Shown: piece after piece, positions 1 through 7,596 of the stretch
Layout of the letters: each line of letters starts with the position of its first letter
Position numbering within the stretch: position 1 is the stretch's first letter
Source: Oscillospiraceae bacterium
GTDB taxonomy: Bacteria > Bacillota > Clostridia > Oscillospirales > Ruminococcaceae
DNA length: 7,843 nucleotides
Direction: 5' to 3'
Assembly: GCA_900757485.1 (NCBI GenBank)
Contig: CAAEOA010000228.1
Coordinates: forward strand, 1 to 7,843
Position numbers and translations under genes: made by a program
The notes under the pieces: generated by a model
The model's input: the letters and a program-made list of their open reading frames with translations, nothing else
What the model was told of the DNA's origin: nothing
Database searches by the model: none

Positions 1-183
1 CGAGGTTTTGTTCGGAAAGGTTATTGTGTCAGTATCAGCATCATATAATGCGTTTCCCGCCGCCTGTTCCGTATCACTCAAGTGCTGCCACGCTGCGGCA
101 GTACCTGCCATAGCTGCATCGCCAGCATATATTGTGCCAATCACCATCAGAAGTGCTAAAAGCATCGATGATATTTTTTTCAT
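1..183 (-). CDS. Exported protein of unknown function, N-terminal part only
   Basis: This is the first 61 residues of a protein that runs off the left edge of the window. The start is ATG at 183, preceded by a strong ribosome site (AGAGGGG, 189-195). The N-terminus is a classic signal peptide: two lysines after Met, then a hydrophobic core (MLLALLMVIGTIYA, residues 7-20), with plausible signal peptidase I sites after IYA (residue 20) or AMA (residue 26). There is no lipobox cysteine. The visible mature part is polar and acidic (WQHLSDTEQ, DADTDTITFPN) and matches no family I recognise. It starts 48 bp after the stop of the 826-residue exported protein, on the same strand and with no terminator between them, so it is probably the next gene of the operon. 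From its position I infer an extracellular carbohydrate-active or binding protein, but the visible sequence does not prove this. Confidence 0.8.
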   Translation of the reverse strand, partial: MKKISSMLLALLMVIGTIYAGDAAMAGTAAAWQHLSDTEQAAGNALYDADTDTITFPNKTS

Positions 184-231
184 AAAAACCCCTCTTTCCA
201 CATTGTGTTCTACAAATACCCTATCGCCATT

Positions 232-2712
232 TTATCTTTTCTTTCCGCCGGCTCCGTATTCCTTCAGCATTTTTATAAGAGCACTTGTGCCCAGTGCCTT
301 CGCATCTTCTACTGTTTTTACCCCAAAAGCATTGTCCATTAAACTGATCGGCTCTATCATAGCGATGTTACACCATGTCAGACAGGTGTCTACGCTGCTT
401 TCATAATATTGATTTGCAATGTTTGTCGCCTCGTTAATCAACCCATTTTTGCCGTAAGGAAGACTCCCGTCTATATTGACAAACTGCTTGGTATTATTCT
501 GAAGCAGGACAGCAAAATCATAATAAAAATGATTGCCAGTGTAGACATAAAGCTTAAACATCTCATAGTAACAGTAAGCAGCAAAAACGTCGATACCGCT
601 TTTACCGGAGTGAATAATTGAAAGTCCAGAAGTCCCCACCAAATCACGGTAAATATTATATTTTTGGTTACCCCATACGTTAAAATCAAATGTATACACA
701 TTTGAGGCAAAAAACACCGCCGCATGTTCTGCGCAAGCAAGCCATTTTTTATCCTCGGTTGCCTCATAAAGAGAGTTGAAGGCGTACATGGCAAGAACAG
801 CGGCTTCACGATCAATCGTGTTTTCACCGTCTGCGGTACCGCCATAATACTTTCCCTTTTGATAAAACTCGGTATATGCATATTCTCCCGCCTTGAGAGC
901 GCTGTCTAGATATGCGCGTTTTCCGGTCTGCTCGTACATTCTTACAAGAAATCTTACCGGAATGGTAGTGCCGCTTTTACTTTTTCCGTTCTTTCCGTCA
1001 TCAATCGAATACACCTCTCCTGTGGTGAAATCAAAAGCTCTGTAAAAAGAACCGTCCGCATTTTGCGTTTTACTCAGCCAATCTGCAAAGGTTACACATT
1101 TTTCAAGCCATGCGCTTTTCGTAACGCCGTTCGATTTTTCTTCAATGTAAGCGTTCAGAATTCCCTCCATGCCATCCGCCATATATCTCATATAAGAAGG
1201 GATTTGCTGGGGCTCTGACCAGACACCGCTGGCGGTACGGTAGAACACTTTCGGAAAACCGAATTCCGTGAAGGATTCCGATACCCAGAAATCAATAATA
1301 TCTTCTCCCTTGGCGCGCCTTTCCGGCAAGGAGTCTTTAATTCCGCTTCGGATAAGGTGAAAACCAACAGCGGTTTCCTGCCCGATAAAACCCATTAAAC
1401 GATTTATTGCCGTAACATCTCCGGTAAGATCTTTACTTATAGCACAGCTCATACGATCCTTTTCTGTTTCATAAGTATATTCATCCAGCAATGCTAACGT
1501 CTGATCATAGACCTTGTTAATATCTGCATCTACCTTAGGAAGAGTGTTCTTTTCGATCTGATTTTCAAAAGCATGGATGACAGCGTCATTAAAATCAGCA
1601 TTGTCCGGATAAAAGGAAATTCTGTATGAATGCTTTACATCCTTCCTGACAGGATGGCTACGATAGGCATACGAAGCGTTTAAATCGAAATAATTTATGC
1701 TTCCCTCAATTCCGGGATAACAGAAATCCACACTGACATACCCCTTCACATTTGAAAAGCCAACACTTGAATAGTCTAAATTTTTATTAACCAGCCAGCC
1801 GGAGGTGCTTTCGTCTATACCCGAATACACCTTGTTAGTTATTCTGCCAATGGTAAAACAGTTACCTGTCTTTATGTTTCTGACTGTAACCATAGGAGTT
1901 CCCATATGCGTATCTCTGACCCATGTGTGCGGGACCGCAAGATTGTAGCCAATTGATTTATTGCTGAGATTGTCGCTGTTTTTATAAAGAATAGCAGGAA
2001 TAAAATATTCGTAATTTTCATATGTTTCGGCTTTTTCTTCTTTAAAGCTCACGATGGAGTTAAAGCCGTCGTCTTCCTCTGCGCTTTTTTGAACCTTTAT
2101 ATCTCTGGAAAGCTCAAAGCCACTGTTTTCGCTTCCGATATACTGATCTGTAACCGCGAACACACTGCCTGCTTCGTTTTTAACAGTTGCCGTCGCAAGA
2201 ACGGTGTTATCTTTTACGGATATCTTCTGATAGTCTGCATTTATGGTTTCGATTTCGGATTGTGTTCCGAGAAGATCCTCCGGAGCAGACATCTTTTTTA
2301 TTTGGATCGTTATCGCATTCTCCTGCATTGCAACAATTTTTCCTTTTTTATCCGTAACCGCCGTTTTATAAACGTTGCCGGCTTTGTAAATTTTAAAGGT
2401 ATAGTTTCCGGAAGTAATGCTGTATCCGCCGCTCGAAAGTTTTTTAGGCTGAATGTATCCCTTTATAAGCTCGACCGTATTTGTTTCTGCATTGTCAGAT
2501 ACAACAGCTTCCGTGCTTGAAATCTCCGGATTGCTGTCCTCCTGAGAAGCAGCCGAAGAGGAGGTGTTTGTGTCGATCGTTGTTGTACCTCCGTTTACAT
2601 ATCTCACGCTGTATTGAGAGCTTATTACTGCCGCCGAAACAATTCCCCCAGCAAGAAGCAACAGCGCAAGCAGCCCTGAACAAATTGCCTGAAAGTATCT
2701 GGATTTTAGCAA
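232..2712 (-). CDS. Exported 826-residue protein, putative helical-toroid carbohydrate-active enzyme, family unknown
   Basis: I do not recognise a named family. The N-terminus is a signal peptide or signal anchor (hydrophobic about 13-30, possible cleavage after VSA at 27), followed by a Ser/Thr-rich linker (about 42-66). Residues 90-380 look like beta-strand-rich sandwich sequence. Residues 390-810 look like repeated helical hairpins, as in (alpha/alpha)6 toroid glycosidases and lyases: QNADGSFY (550-557), GTTIPVRFLVRMYEQTGKRA (581-600) and DREAAVLAMYAFNSLYEATE (634-653) are typical in style. Candidate acidic residues include D513, E516, D552, D634 and E636, but none is proven catalytic. The start is TTG at 2712. 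It is supported by AGGAGG at 2721-2726 with 8 bp spacing, and because the next in-frame Met (residue 129) would lose the signal sequence. It begins 12 bp after permease 2, implying translation coupling. A glycoside hydrolase or polysaccharide lyase acting outside the cell is the likeliest role; a structural or binding role is possible. Confidence 0.85.
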   Translation of the reverse strand: MLKSRYFQAICSGLLALLLLAGGIVSAAVISSQYSVRYVNGGTTTIDTNTSSSAASQEDSNPEISSTEAVVSDNAETNTVELIKGYIQPKKLSSGGYSITSGNYTFKIYKAGNVYKTAVTDKKGKIVAMQENAITIQIKKMSAPEDLLGTQSEIETINADYQKISVKDNTVLATATVKNEAGSVFAVTDQYIGSENSGFELSRDIKVQKSAEEDDGFNSIVSFKEEKAETYENYEYFIPAILYKNSDNLSNKSIGYNLAVPHTWVRDTHMGTPMVTVRNIKTGNCFTIGRITNKVYSGIDESTSGWLVNKNLDYSSVGFSNVKGYVSVDFCYPGIEGSINYFDLNASYAYRSHPVRKDVKHSYRISFYPDNADFNDAVIHAFENQIEKNTLPKVDADINKVYDQTLALLDEYTYETEKDRMSCAISKDLTGDVTAINRLMGFIGQETAVGFHLIRSGIKDSLPERRAKGEDIIDFWVSESFTEFGFPKVFYRTASGVWSEPQQIPSYMRYMADGMEGILNAYIEEKSNGVTKSAWLEKCVTFADWLSKTQNADGSFYRAFDFTTGEVYSIDDGKNGKSKSGTTIPVRFLVRMYEQTGKRAYLDSALKAGEYAYTEFYQKGKYYGGTADGENTIDREAAVLAMYAFNSLYEATEDKKWLACAEHAAVFFASNVYTFDFNVWGNQKYNIYRDLVGTSGLSIIHSGKSGIDVFAAYCYYEMFKLYVYTGNHFYYDFAVLLQNNTKQFVNIDGSLPYGKNGLINEATNIANQYYESSVDTCLTWCNIAMIEPISLMDNAFGVKTVEDAKALGTSALIKMLKEYGAGGKKR

Positions 2713-2716
2713 AGTT

Positions 2717-2726
2717 CTCCCCTCCT
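2717..2726 (-). promoter_or_regulatory. Ribosome binding site fixing the TTG start of the 826-residue protein
   Basis: The minus strand reads AGGAGGGGAG, with the AGGAGG core 8 bp before TTG 2712. It overlaps the TAG stop of the preceding permease (2725-2727), an arrangement that favours coupled translation. Confidence 0.85.
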
Positions 2727-3546
2727 ATGATTTCATTCCAGTTAAAGCAATTCCCTCTACAAAGTATTTTTGTGCCAGCACAAACAAGAGCATGGTGGGT
2801 AACAGTGCAAGTACCGAGCCCGCCAGCATATAACTCCAGTTCGCGCCGTATTCAGAAACAAAACTTCTGAGAACAATCTGAATAACCTGATCTTCTTCTT
2901 TATTAATATATAACAAAGGACCGGTATAATTGTTATAGGCTCCGTTAAAATCAAGAATAAGCTGAGCTAAAATTGCCGGTTTGGCGAGAGGAAGAAAGAT
3001 TTTAAAAAACACACCGCCGAAAGAAAGACCGTCAATGATTGCTGCCTCCTGAAGGTCGTTCGGCAGTCCCGCCATATATTGTCTTATAAAGAACATCATC
3101 ATCACTCCGCCGCACATTCCCGGAACAATCAAGGGCAGAAGCGTATCCAGCCATCCGTATGCTTTGAAAAGCAGATAGGACGGTATCATAGTGACTACAC
3201 CCGGAACAGCCACCGTGCTGAACAAGAGCAGAAAAACCACATTTTTTCCGGGAAATCGGAGTTTTGCAAAGGCATACCCTGCCATGGCGCTTGAAAGCAC
3301 ACCGCAAAACACGGGCAAAACAATAATTTTCATGACGTTAATAAAACTTCTTACCAAAAACGTTTCCGAAAGGACCTCTGTGTAATTGTTCCATTTCATT
3401 TTGGCAGGAAACCAGATGATATCTTTTGTATAAATCTCCGTCGTATCCTTAAAAGATGAAATCAGCATCCAAAGAATGGGTAAAAGGATAAAAGCCGAAA
3501 CAATAAAAAGAAAAGTATATTCTAAAATTCTACAGACAATCTTCAT
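2725..3546 (-). CDS. Sugar ABC transporter permease, MalG type
   Basis: This is one of the two membrane subunits of an oligosaccharide importer (binding-protein-dependent transport family, carbohydrate CUT1 branch). The 273-residue length is normal. Hydrophobic segments lie near 10-30, 72-95, 103-123, 135-155, 188-200 and 240-258. The cytoplasmic EAA loop that contacts the ATPase is intact: EAAIIDG (167-173), with the LP pair at 185-186. The C-terminus FVEGIALTGMKS is characteristic of MalG-like subunits. The ATG start at 3546 has an AGGAAGGAA-type ribosome site (about 3558-3566), and the gene begins 27 bp after the stop of the partner permease. Its TAG stop overlaps the ribosome site of the following 826-residue protein gene. 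The substrate cannot be read from the permease itself. By context with the GH51 enzyme, arabinose-containing oligosaccharides are likely, as with B. subtilis AraQ. Confidence 0.93.
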   Translation of the reverse strand: MKIVCRILEYTFLFIVSAFILLPILWMLISSFKDTTEIYTKDIIWFPAKMKWNNYTEVLSETFLVRSFINVMKIIVLPVFCGVLSSAMAGYAFAKLRFPGKNVVFLLLFSTVAVPGVVTMIPSYLLFKAYGWLDTLLPLIVPGMCGGVMMMFFIRQYMAGLPNDLQEAAIIDGLSFGGVFFKIFLPLAKPAILAQLILDFNGAYNNYTGPLLYINKEEDQVIQIVLRSFVSEYGANWSYMLAGSVLALLPTMLLFVLAQKYFVEGIALTGMKS

Positions 3547-3573
3547 TTTTGTAATCGTTCCTTCCTGTACACA

Positions 3574-4440
3574 TTACACATCATAGTTGACCCATTTGCG
3601 CGAAAATCCAAAATTAAGCAAAGTTGCCAGCATTATGATCAGCCCGAGTGCCCACGCGCAAGTGCTTGCGTATCCGGGGGCGCCAAAGGAAAATGTCTGT
3701 AAATATACATAAACACCGGCGGTTGTAAATGTTTCCGAAGCGCCGTTTCCCGACATAACCATAAAACGGGTAGAATCCTGCAGTGCTGCTATCATCTGAG
3801 TGATAAGAACATACAGCAGAACCGGTGAAATACCGGGAAGTGTTATTTTCCAAAACTGCTTCCACGCGTTCGCTCCGTCAATCATTGCCGCCTCATAGTA
3901 TACAGCAGGAATGTTTTTTAAGGCAGCATAAAAAAGCAGCACTTTTATGCCCAGTCCTCCCCAAATACCCATCACAATCATAGATGCCATACCAAGATCG
4001 TCACCTAAAAACATAACCCTTTCAAAGCCCAGCTTTACTAAAAACCAGTTTACCACGCCGTAATCATAATTTAAAAAGTATTGCCACATAAATATTACGG
4101 CTACTGAAGAACAAACTGCCGGAAGCAGAAAAATGGATCTGAACAAAGAAGAACCCAGTCGGATTTTCGACAGCATAACAGAGGTGAAAAGACCTATTGT
4201 TATAGCAATCGGCACACTGATCAAATTAATGAAGCTTCTTAAAAGGCTCTTGAAAAAATATTGGTCATTTAACAAAATCTTAATGTTTTCAAGTCCGGTA
4301 AATTTCGGCGGATTGATAAGATCATACTCAGAAAAGGCCACAAATAGGGAATAAAACAGGGGAACAAGTACAAACATCAGCACTCCGAGAGTCAATGGCG
4401 CAATAAATAGATATCCCCACCTTTTTTCATTTTTCAGCAT
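3574..4440 (-). CDS. Sugar ABC transporter permease, MalF type
   Basis: This is the second membrane subunit of the importer, 288 residues from the start chosen here. The open frame extends upstream to an ATG at 4500, but the ATG at 4440 is preferred. It has GGAGG at 4449-4453 with 8 bp spacing, and the protein then begins MLKNEKRWGYLFIAPL, the usual form for this family, whereas the extra 20 residues are not family-like. Membrane segments are near 10-36, 66-92, 100-122, 152-174, 204-222 and 258-279. The EAA loop is intact: EAAMIDG (183-189) and LP (201-202). It pairs with the MalG-type permease 27 bp downstream and the lipoprotein binding protein upstream. A 115 bp gap separates it from the binding protein gene, the widest spacing in the transporter block. 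It is AraP-like by context; substrate specificity is inferred only. Confidence 0.92.
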   Translation of the reverse strand: MLKNEKRWGYLFIAPLTLGVLMFVLVPLFYSLFVAFSEYDLINPPKFTGLENIKILLNDQYFFKSLLRSFINLISVPIAITIGLFTSVMLSKIRLGSSLFRSIFLLPAVCSSVAVIFMWQYFLNYDYGVVNWFLVKLGFERVMFLGDDLGMASMIVMGIWGGLGIKVLLFYAALKNIPAVYYEAAMIDGANAWKQFWKITLPGISPVLLYVLITQMIAALQDSTRFMVMSGNGASETFTTAGVYVYLQTFSFGAPGYASTCAWALGLIIMLATLLNFGFSRKWVNYDV

Positions 4441-4555
4441 TATTTTTACCTCCGTAGTTTCATTATTAAAAAGAAACATCTTCTTTATCTGCCGGCACAA
4501 GCGTATTGTATATTGCCCTCCGAACGGTGTTGCCTCTGTAATGCCAATTTATCTG
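4441..4555 (-). other. 115 bp gap between binding protein and first permease genes
   Basis: This is the longest gap in the cluster. On the minus strand it holds an 8 bp direct repeat CAGATAAA (4548-4555 and 4484-4491), a small CCGTTCGG hairpin, and an AT-only-type stem AAAGAA-GATGT-TTCTTT (4470-4486) followed by TTAAT. None of these is a convincing terminator. Gaps with RNA structure after the binding protein gene are common in ABC importer operons and can give more binding protein than permease; here that role is inference. Confidence 0.35.
4449..4453 (-). promoter_or_regulatory. Ribosome binding site choosing the MalF-type permease start
   Basis: GGAGG lies 8 bp before ATG 4440. It decides in favour of the 288-residue permease over a 20-residue longer reading from ATG 4500. 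Confidence 0.85.
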
Positions 4556-6028
4556 TTATCGTTTCAAAAGAGTATCTATCTCTTTTTTTATGGACGGAAA
4601 AATCGTTGACGCCCTTGAGTTCGGATCGTTCCACAGTGGTCTGACCCTGGTCTGGAACACGGTATACCACTGGTCGTTATCGGTATACACAATATCCATC
4701 GGTTGCTGATATTCAGCTGCTTTTACAAAAACAGACATGTTATAAGGCTTTTGCTTCGGGTTAAGGACTGCGGGGTCGTTTGCCATATCAAGATATAACG
4801 GTATGCCGTAGCCGATATCGGTCATTATTTTTTGCGCCGTTCTGCCGCCGAAATATTCAGCCACAAGATAGGCGGCATTCTTGTTTTTGCTCCGTGTTGA
4901 CACTGCGTATCCGACAGAACCAGTATGCCCGTTGTTAAACGGATCCTCGCTGAAGCCGGGGAGCGGACAGACATCAAAATCAAAGCCGTATCCCCTTATG
5001 TTCATAATATAATAGGATCCGCCGTCAAAGCAGGCAGCCTGTTGGGTCTGAAATAGGATGTCCGCGCCGGAAGCTGCGCCGAGCTGTGTGGAGGTAGGCG
5101 TAACCTTATATTTATGAATTAAATCTGACATTTTCTGAAAAGAATCCTGAAGCTTTGCATCATCCAAATTAGAGGATTTGTGATCAGCTGAAAGAAGCGA
5201 TGTCCCGTGAGAACGAATCCAGCCTTCCCAGTTTACCTGAGTTATTCCCCATACGCCGTCCTCCGGATGGGTAAGCTTCTGAAGGAAACTCACAAACTCG
5301 TCGTAATTCATAGGGTCTGTTTTGGAAGGCTCCGCAACGCCGTACTTCTTAAGCAGGTCTTTGTTGTAAAAAAGAGCTCTCGGGCTGATATCCTTGCAAA
5401 TAACATATATATCGCCGCCCTTGCCGTATTCCTTGCCGTTATATGTATATCTGCTTATTGCCGATTTTATCATTTTTGAGGTATCTAAAACCGTTGTATT
5501 TTTTATATAGGGCGATAGATTTTCCAGAACGCCTGCCTTAACCCACGCCCCGAAATCACGGTCGGCTACCACAAACACATCCGGTTCGGTGCCGGCGGCA
5601 AGATTAGCATACATCTTGGTTCCATAATCTCCGCTGATGAAATTAGTACTTACCTCAATGTTGGGGTAATCCTTCTCCATTTGCTTTAAGACGGTGGTCA
5701 CACTGGATTTTTCCGAAGCGCCGCCTGTTGTTTTATGAGCTAACTTTATCTTTGTTTTTTTAGTCGGATAGTACATGCTGTTTATTTTTTCTCCGACAGT
5801 AGTTTTAGAAGAGGTTGTTGAGGCGATGCTTTTCGATGATGTCGGAGCGGTATTTTCCGATGATGTCGGAACGGTGCTTTCCAAACTGACCACATCGGCG
5901 CCGGAGTTGCTCTCATTGTCGATAAAAGTATGGCTTGTAATATCTTCTATTATGGCTTCTCTTTTACAAGACGAAAGTGGCATAGCAATCACCAGAGAAC
6001 AGAGAAGAATCGACACAAGCTTTTTCAT
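4556..6028 (-). CDS. Lipoprotein solute-binding protein of a sugar ABC importer
   Basis: This is an extracellular solute-binding protein, family 1 type, that captures sugars and delivers them to the two permeases encoded next. The 490 residues begin with a lipoprotein signal peptide ending in the lipobox LSSC, so Cys21 should be lipid-modified and anchor the protein on the outer face of the membrane. A long Ser/Thr-rich tether follows (about 31-78) and contains a tandem 8-residue repeat. The binding domain runs from about 92 to 490. Typical family features are the GTEPDVFVV stretch (146-154), the FYNKDLLKKYG segment (220-230) and the NGHTGSVGYAVSTRSKNK region (367-384), with aromatic residues (W267, W270, Y339, Y340, W454, W465) suited to stacking on sugar rings. 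The start is ATG 6028 with AAGGA at 6040-6044, 31 bp after the GH51 gene. It is larger than many relatives, mainly because of the tether. The ligand is unproven; arabino-oligosaccharides are the best guess. Confidence 0.92.
   Translation of the reverse strand: MKKLVSILLCSLVIAMPLSSCKREAIIEDITSHTFIDNESNSGADVVSLESTVPTSSENTAPTSSKSIASTTSSKTTVGEKINSMYYPTKKTKIKLAHKTTGGASEKSSVTTVLKQMEKDYPNIEVSTNFISGDYGTKMYANLAAGTEPDVFVVADRDFGAWVKAGVLENLSPYIKNTTVLDTSKMIKSAISRYTYNGKEYGKGGDIYVICKDISPRALFYNKDLLKKYGVAEPSKTDPMNYDEFVSFLQKLTHPEDGVWGITQVNWEGWIRSHGTSLLSADHKSSNLDDAKLQDSFQKMSDLIHKYKVTPTSTQLGAASGADILFQTQQAACFDGGSYYIMNIRGYGFDFDVCPLPGFSEDPFNNGHTGSVGYAVSTRSKNKNAAYLVAEYFGGRTAQKIMTDIGYGIPLYLDMANDPAVLNPKQKPYNMSVFVKAAEYQQPMDIVYTDNDQWYTVFQTRVRPLWNDPNSRASTIFPSIKKEIDTLLKR
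5822..5869 (-). repeat. 24 bp tandem repeat coding an 8-residue Ser/Thr linker unit
   Basis: Two adjacent 24 bp units encode PTSSENTA and PTSSKSIA (residues 54-69 of the binding protein). The DNA is also similar, with the plus-strand core GATGTCGGAxCGGT recurring at a 24 bp period. A weaker third unit (STTSSKT) follows in the protein. The repeat sits in the tether between the lipid-anchored cysteine and the binding domain, where copy number could vary without harming the fold. Confidence 0.75.
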
Positions 6029-6059
6029 GATGAATCATTTCCTTTCACAAATATTGTTA

Positions 6060-7580
6060 TTAAAACGCTTCTTTTACTCGGAATACATTAAAAGAATATT
6101 GCGGCAGCACTACCCGGTAATCCTGTGTCAAAGGCTTCTGTTCGATGAAACTTCTCATTACGGCACTACTGGGGGTTTCAAATGTATTTTTTACATCCAA
6201 ATCCGCTTGTCCCCCAAACTCTAACCGTTCCACAAGAGTAAGCTTTCCAAAGCCGCTCAAATTAAATGTCACTTCGTTTTCTTCTCCGGAGGTGTTAAGC
6301 AAAAAGAGCGTTCCCTCTCCCGTCTGTGCATTATGGGAAAAGGCAGCATATACAGCTTTTGCATCCCCGTATACCGTTTCATAACTGTCTGCGGAAACTG
6401 TCACCTTCAGCGCTTCTCCCTTTGCATAAGCGCAACCGGTCATGTATGGATAATAGATCGTTTGTTTTAGCGTTTCTCCTCCTGTTTTAGTCAGTATCGG
6501 AGCAACTGCATTTACAAGTTGTGCCAAGCAACCCATTTTCAACCGATCGGCATTATTTATCATAGTAAGCATCATGCCGGAAAAAACAAGCGCATCCCGC
6601 AACGAATAGTTGTTTTCTAAAATATGAGGAGCAGAATCCCATGTGTCGATCTTTCTGTCGCTATGACTATGCCATACATTCCACTCGTCCAGAGAAAGCA
6701 GCATCGTTTTTGAACTTCTTTTGAGTGCCTTGACGTAGTCCGCCGTAGCGACAACAGAATGTATAAAGTTTTCCAAATCAAGATAACTGTGAAGATAATC
6801 CTTTTGTGTTACTACTTTTTCGTTATATCCGTAATAACGATGAATAGAAATATAATCCGCAAGGTCATAGGTGTGCTCTAAAACCACTCTGTCCCATTCG
6901 GGAAAAGTTGGCATTTCAGGCGTGGCACTTCCGGCGACTGTCACCTGTATGCTGTTATCCACCATTTTCATTATCTTGGCACTTTCACGGGCTTTTCTGC
7001 CGTATTCCTCGGCGGTGAGATGACCTATCTGCCAGCCTCCGTCCATTTCGTTGCCGATGCACCAATGTTTAAAACGGTACGGCTCTTTTCTGCCGTTGCG
7101 CACCCGCATGTCAGAATAATAAGTGCCGCTTGGATGGTTACAGTACTCTACTAAATATGCGGCGTCCTGCGGGGTTCCCGTTCCCATATTCACGGTAGGC
7201 ATTACATCCGTGCCAACACTCTCTGCCCACACGGCAAAATCATCTATTCCCACCTGATTTGTTTCCGTTGCGTGCCAGGCAAGATCAAGTCTCTGAGGGC
7301 GGTCAGCCTTGTTGCCGATACCGTCCTGCCAGTGATAGCCAGAAACAAAGTTGCCGCCGGGATATCGGACAATCGGAACATGAAGTTCTTTTACAAGTTC
7401 GATGACATCGGTTCGAAATCCGTCTTTGTTTGCCGTGGGATGTTCCGGCTCGTATATACCCGTATAAATTGCTCTGCCTACATGCTCAAGAAATGCACCA
7501 AAGAGATTTTGCCCTATTCTGCCTATGACGTTATTTTTCTCTACGGTTATCTTGCTTTGTTGTATATTTTTATTACTCAC
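6060..7580 (-). CDS. abfA: GH51 alpha-L-arabinofuranosidase, intracellular
   Basis: The enzyme hydrolyses terminal alpha-L-arabinofuranosyl residues from arabinan, arabinoxylan or arabino-oligosaccharides with retention of configuration. The 506 residues match the usual size of bacterial GH51 enzymes. The N-terminal TIM barrel carries VRYPGGNFVSGYHW (71-84) and CIGNEMDGGWQIGH (174-187) with the acid/base Glu178. LSLDEWNVWHSH (295-306) carries the nucleophile Glu299. These positions agree well with E175 and E294 of the Geobacillus enzyme. A beta-sandwich domain follows from about 385 to the end. There is no signal peptide, so it should act in the cytoplasm on imported oligosaccharides. The start is GTG at 7580, supported by GAGGAG at 7590-7595 with 9 bp spacing; the protein then begins MSNKNIQQSKITVEKN. 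It lies 95 bp after the kinase gene and 31 bp before the binding protein gene. The assignment to GH51 is firm; the exact oligosaccharide preference is not readable. Confidence 0.97.
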   Translation of the reverse strand: MSNKNIQQSKITVEKNNVIGRIGQNLFGAFLEHVGRAIYTGIYEPEHPTANKDGFRTDVIELVKELHVPIVRYPGGNFVSGYHWQDGIGNKADRPQRLDLAWHATETNQVGIDDFAVWAESVGTDVMPTVNMGTGTPQDAAYLVEYCNHPSGTYYSDMRVRNGRKEPYRFKHWCIGNEMDGGWQIGHLTAEEYGRKARESAKIMKMVDNSIQVTVAGSATPEMPTFPEWDRVVLEHTYDLADYISIHRYYGYNEKVVTQKDYLHSYLDLENFIHSVVATADYVKALKRSSKTMLLSLDEWNVWHSHSDRKIDTWDSAPHILENNYSLRDALVFSGMMLTMINNADRLKMGCLAQLVNAVAPILTKTGGETLKQTIYYPYMTGCAYAKGEALKVTVSADSYETVYGDAKAVYAAFSHNAQTGEGTLFLLNTSGEENEVTFNLSGFGKLTLVERLEFGGQADLDVKNTFETPSSAVMRSFIEQKPLTQDYRVVLPQYSFNVFRVKEAF

Positions 7581-7587
7581 AAAAATA

Positions 7588-7596
7588 CTCTCCTCT
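7588..7596 (-). promoter_or_regulatory. Ribosome binding site fixing the GTG start of the GH51 gene
   Basis: The minus strand reads AGAGGAGAG, ending 7 bp before the GTG at 7580; the GAGGAG core has 9 bp spacing. This supports GTG as the start, because no well-placed ATG is nearby. A 16 bp inverted repeat touches its upstream edge. Confidence 0.8.

Noticed and set aside
8..406. Plus-strand open frame of 132 codons across the left edge
   Set aside because: It runs antisense to the exported-protein start and the end of the 826-residue gene, has no ribosome site and its composition is unlike a real protein. It is a shadow of the minus-strand genes.
2089..2520. Plus-strand open frame of 143 codons inside the 826-residue gene
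   Set aside because: It is antisense to a well-supported coding region and Cys/Phe/Arg-rich in the way expected of a shadow frame, with no recognisable domain.
232..2712. Assigning the 826-residue protein to GH88/GH105 unsaturated glucuronyl hydrolases
   Set aside because: The helical repeats and DG-containing motifs are shared by many toroid proteins, and the N-terminal beta-rich half and size do not fit the compact single-domain GH88/GH105 enzymes.
4464..4486. Possible intrinsic terminator AAAGAA-GATGT-TTCTTT followed by Ts on the minus strand
   Set aside because: The stem has almost no GC pairs and the T-run is broken by AA, so it is too weak to call a terminator.
4441..4500. Upstream 20-codon extension of the MalF-type permease from ATG 4500
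   Set aside because: The ATG at 4440 has a textbook GGAGG at 8 bp and gives the normal family N-terminus. The extension has no comparable ribosome site.
5775..6224. Plus-strand open frame of 149 codons spanning the binding protein start and GH51 end
   Set aside because: It crosses two well-supported genes on the opposite strand and has no ribosome site or family resemblance.
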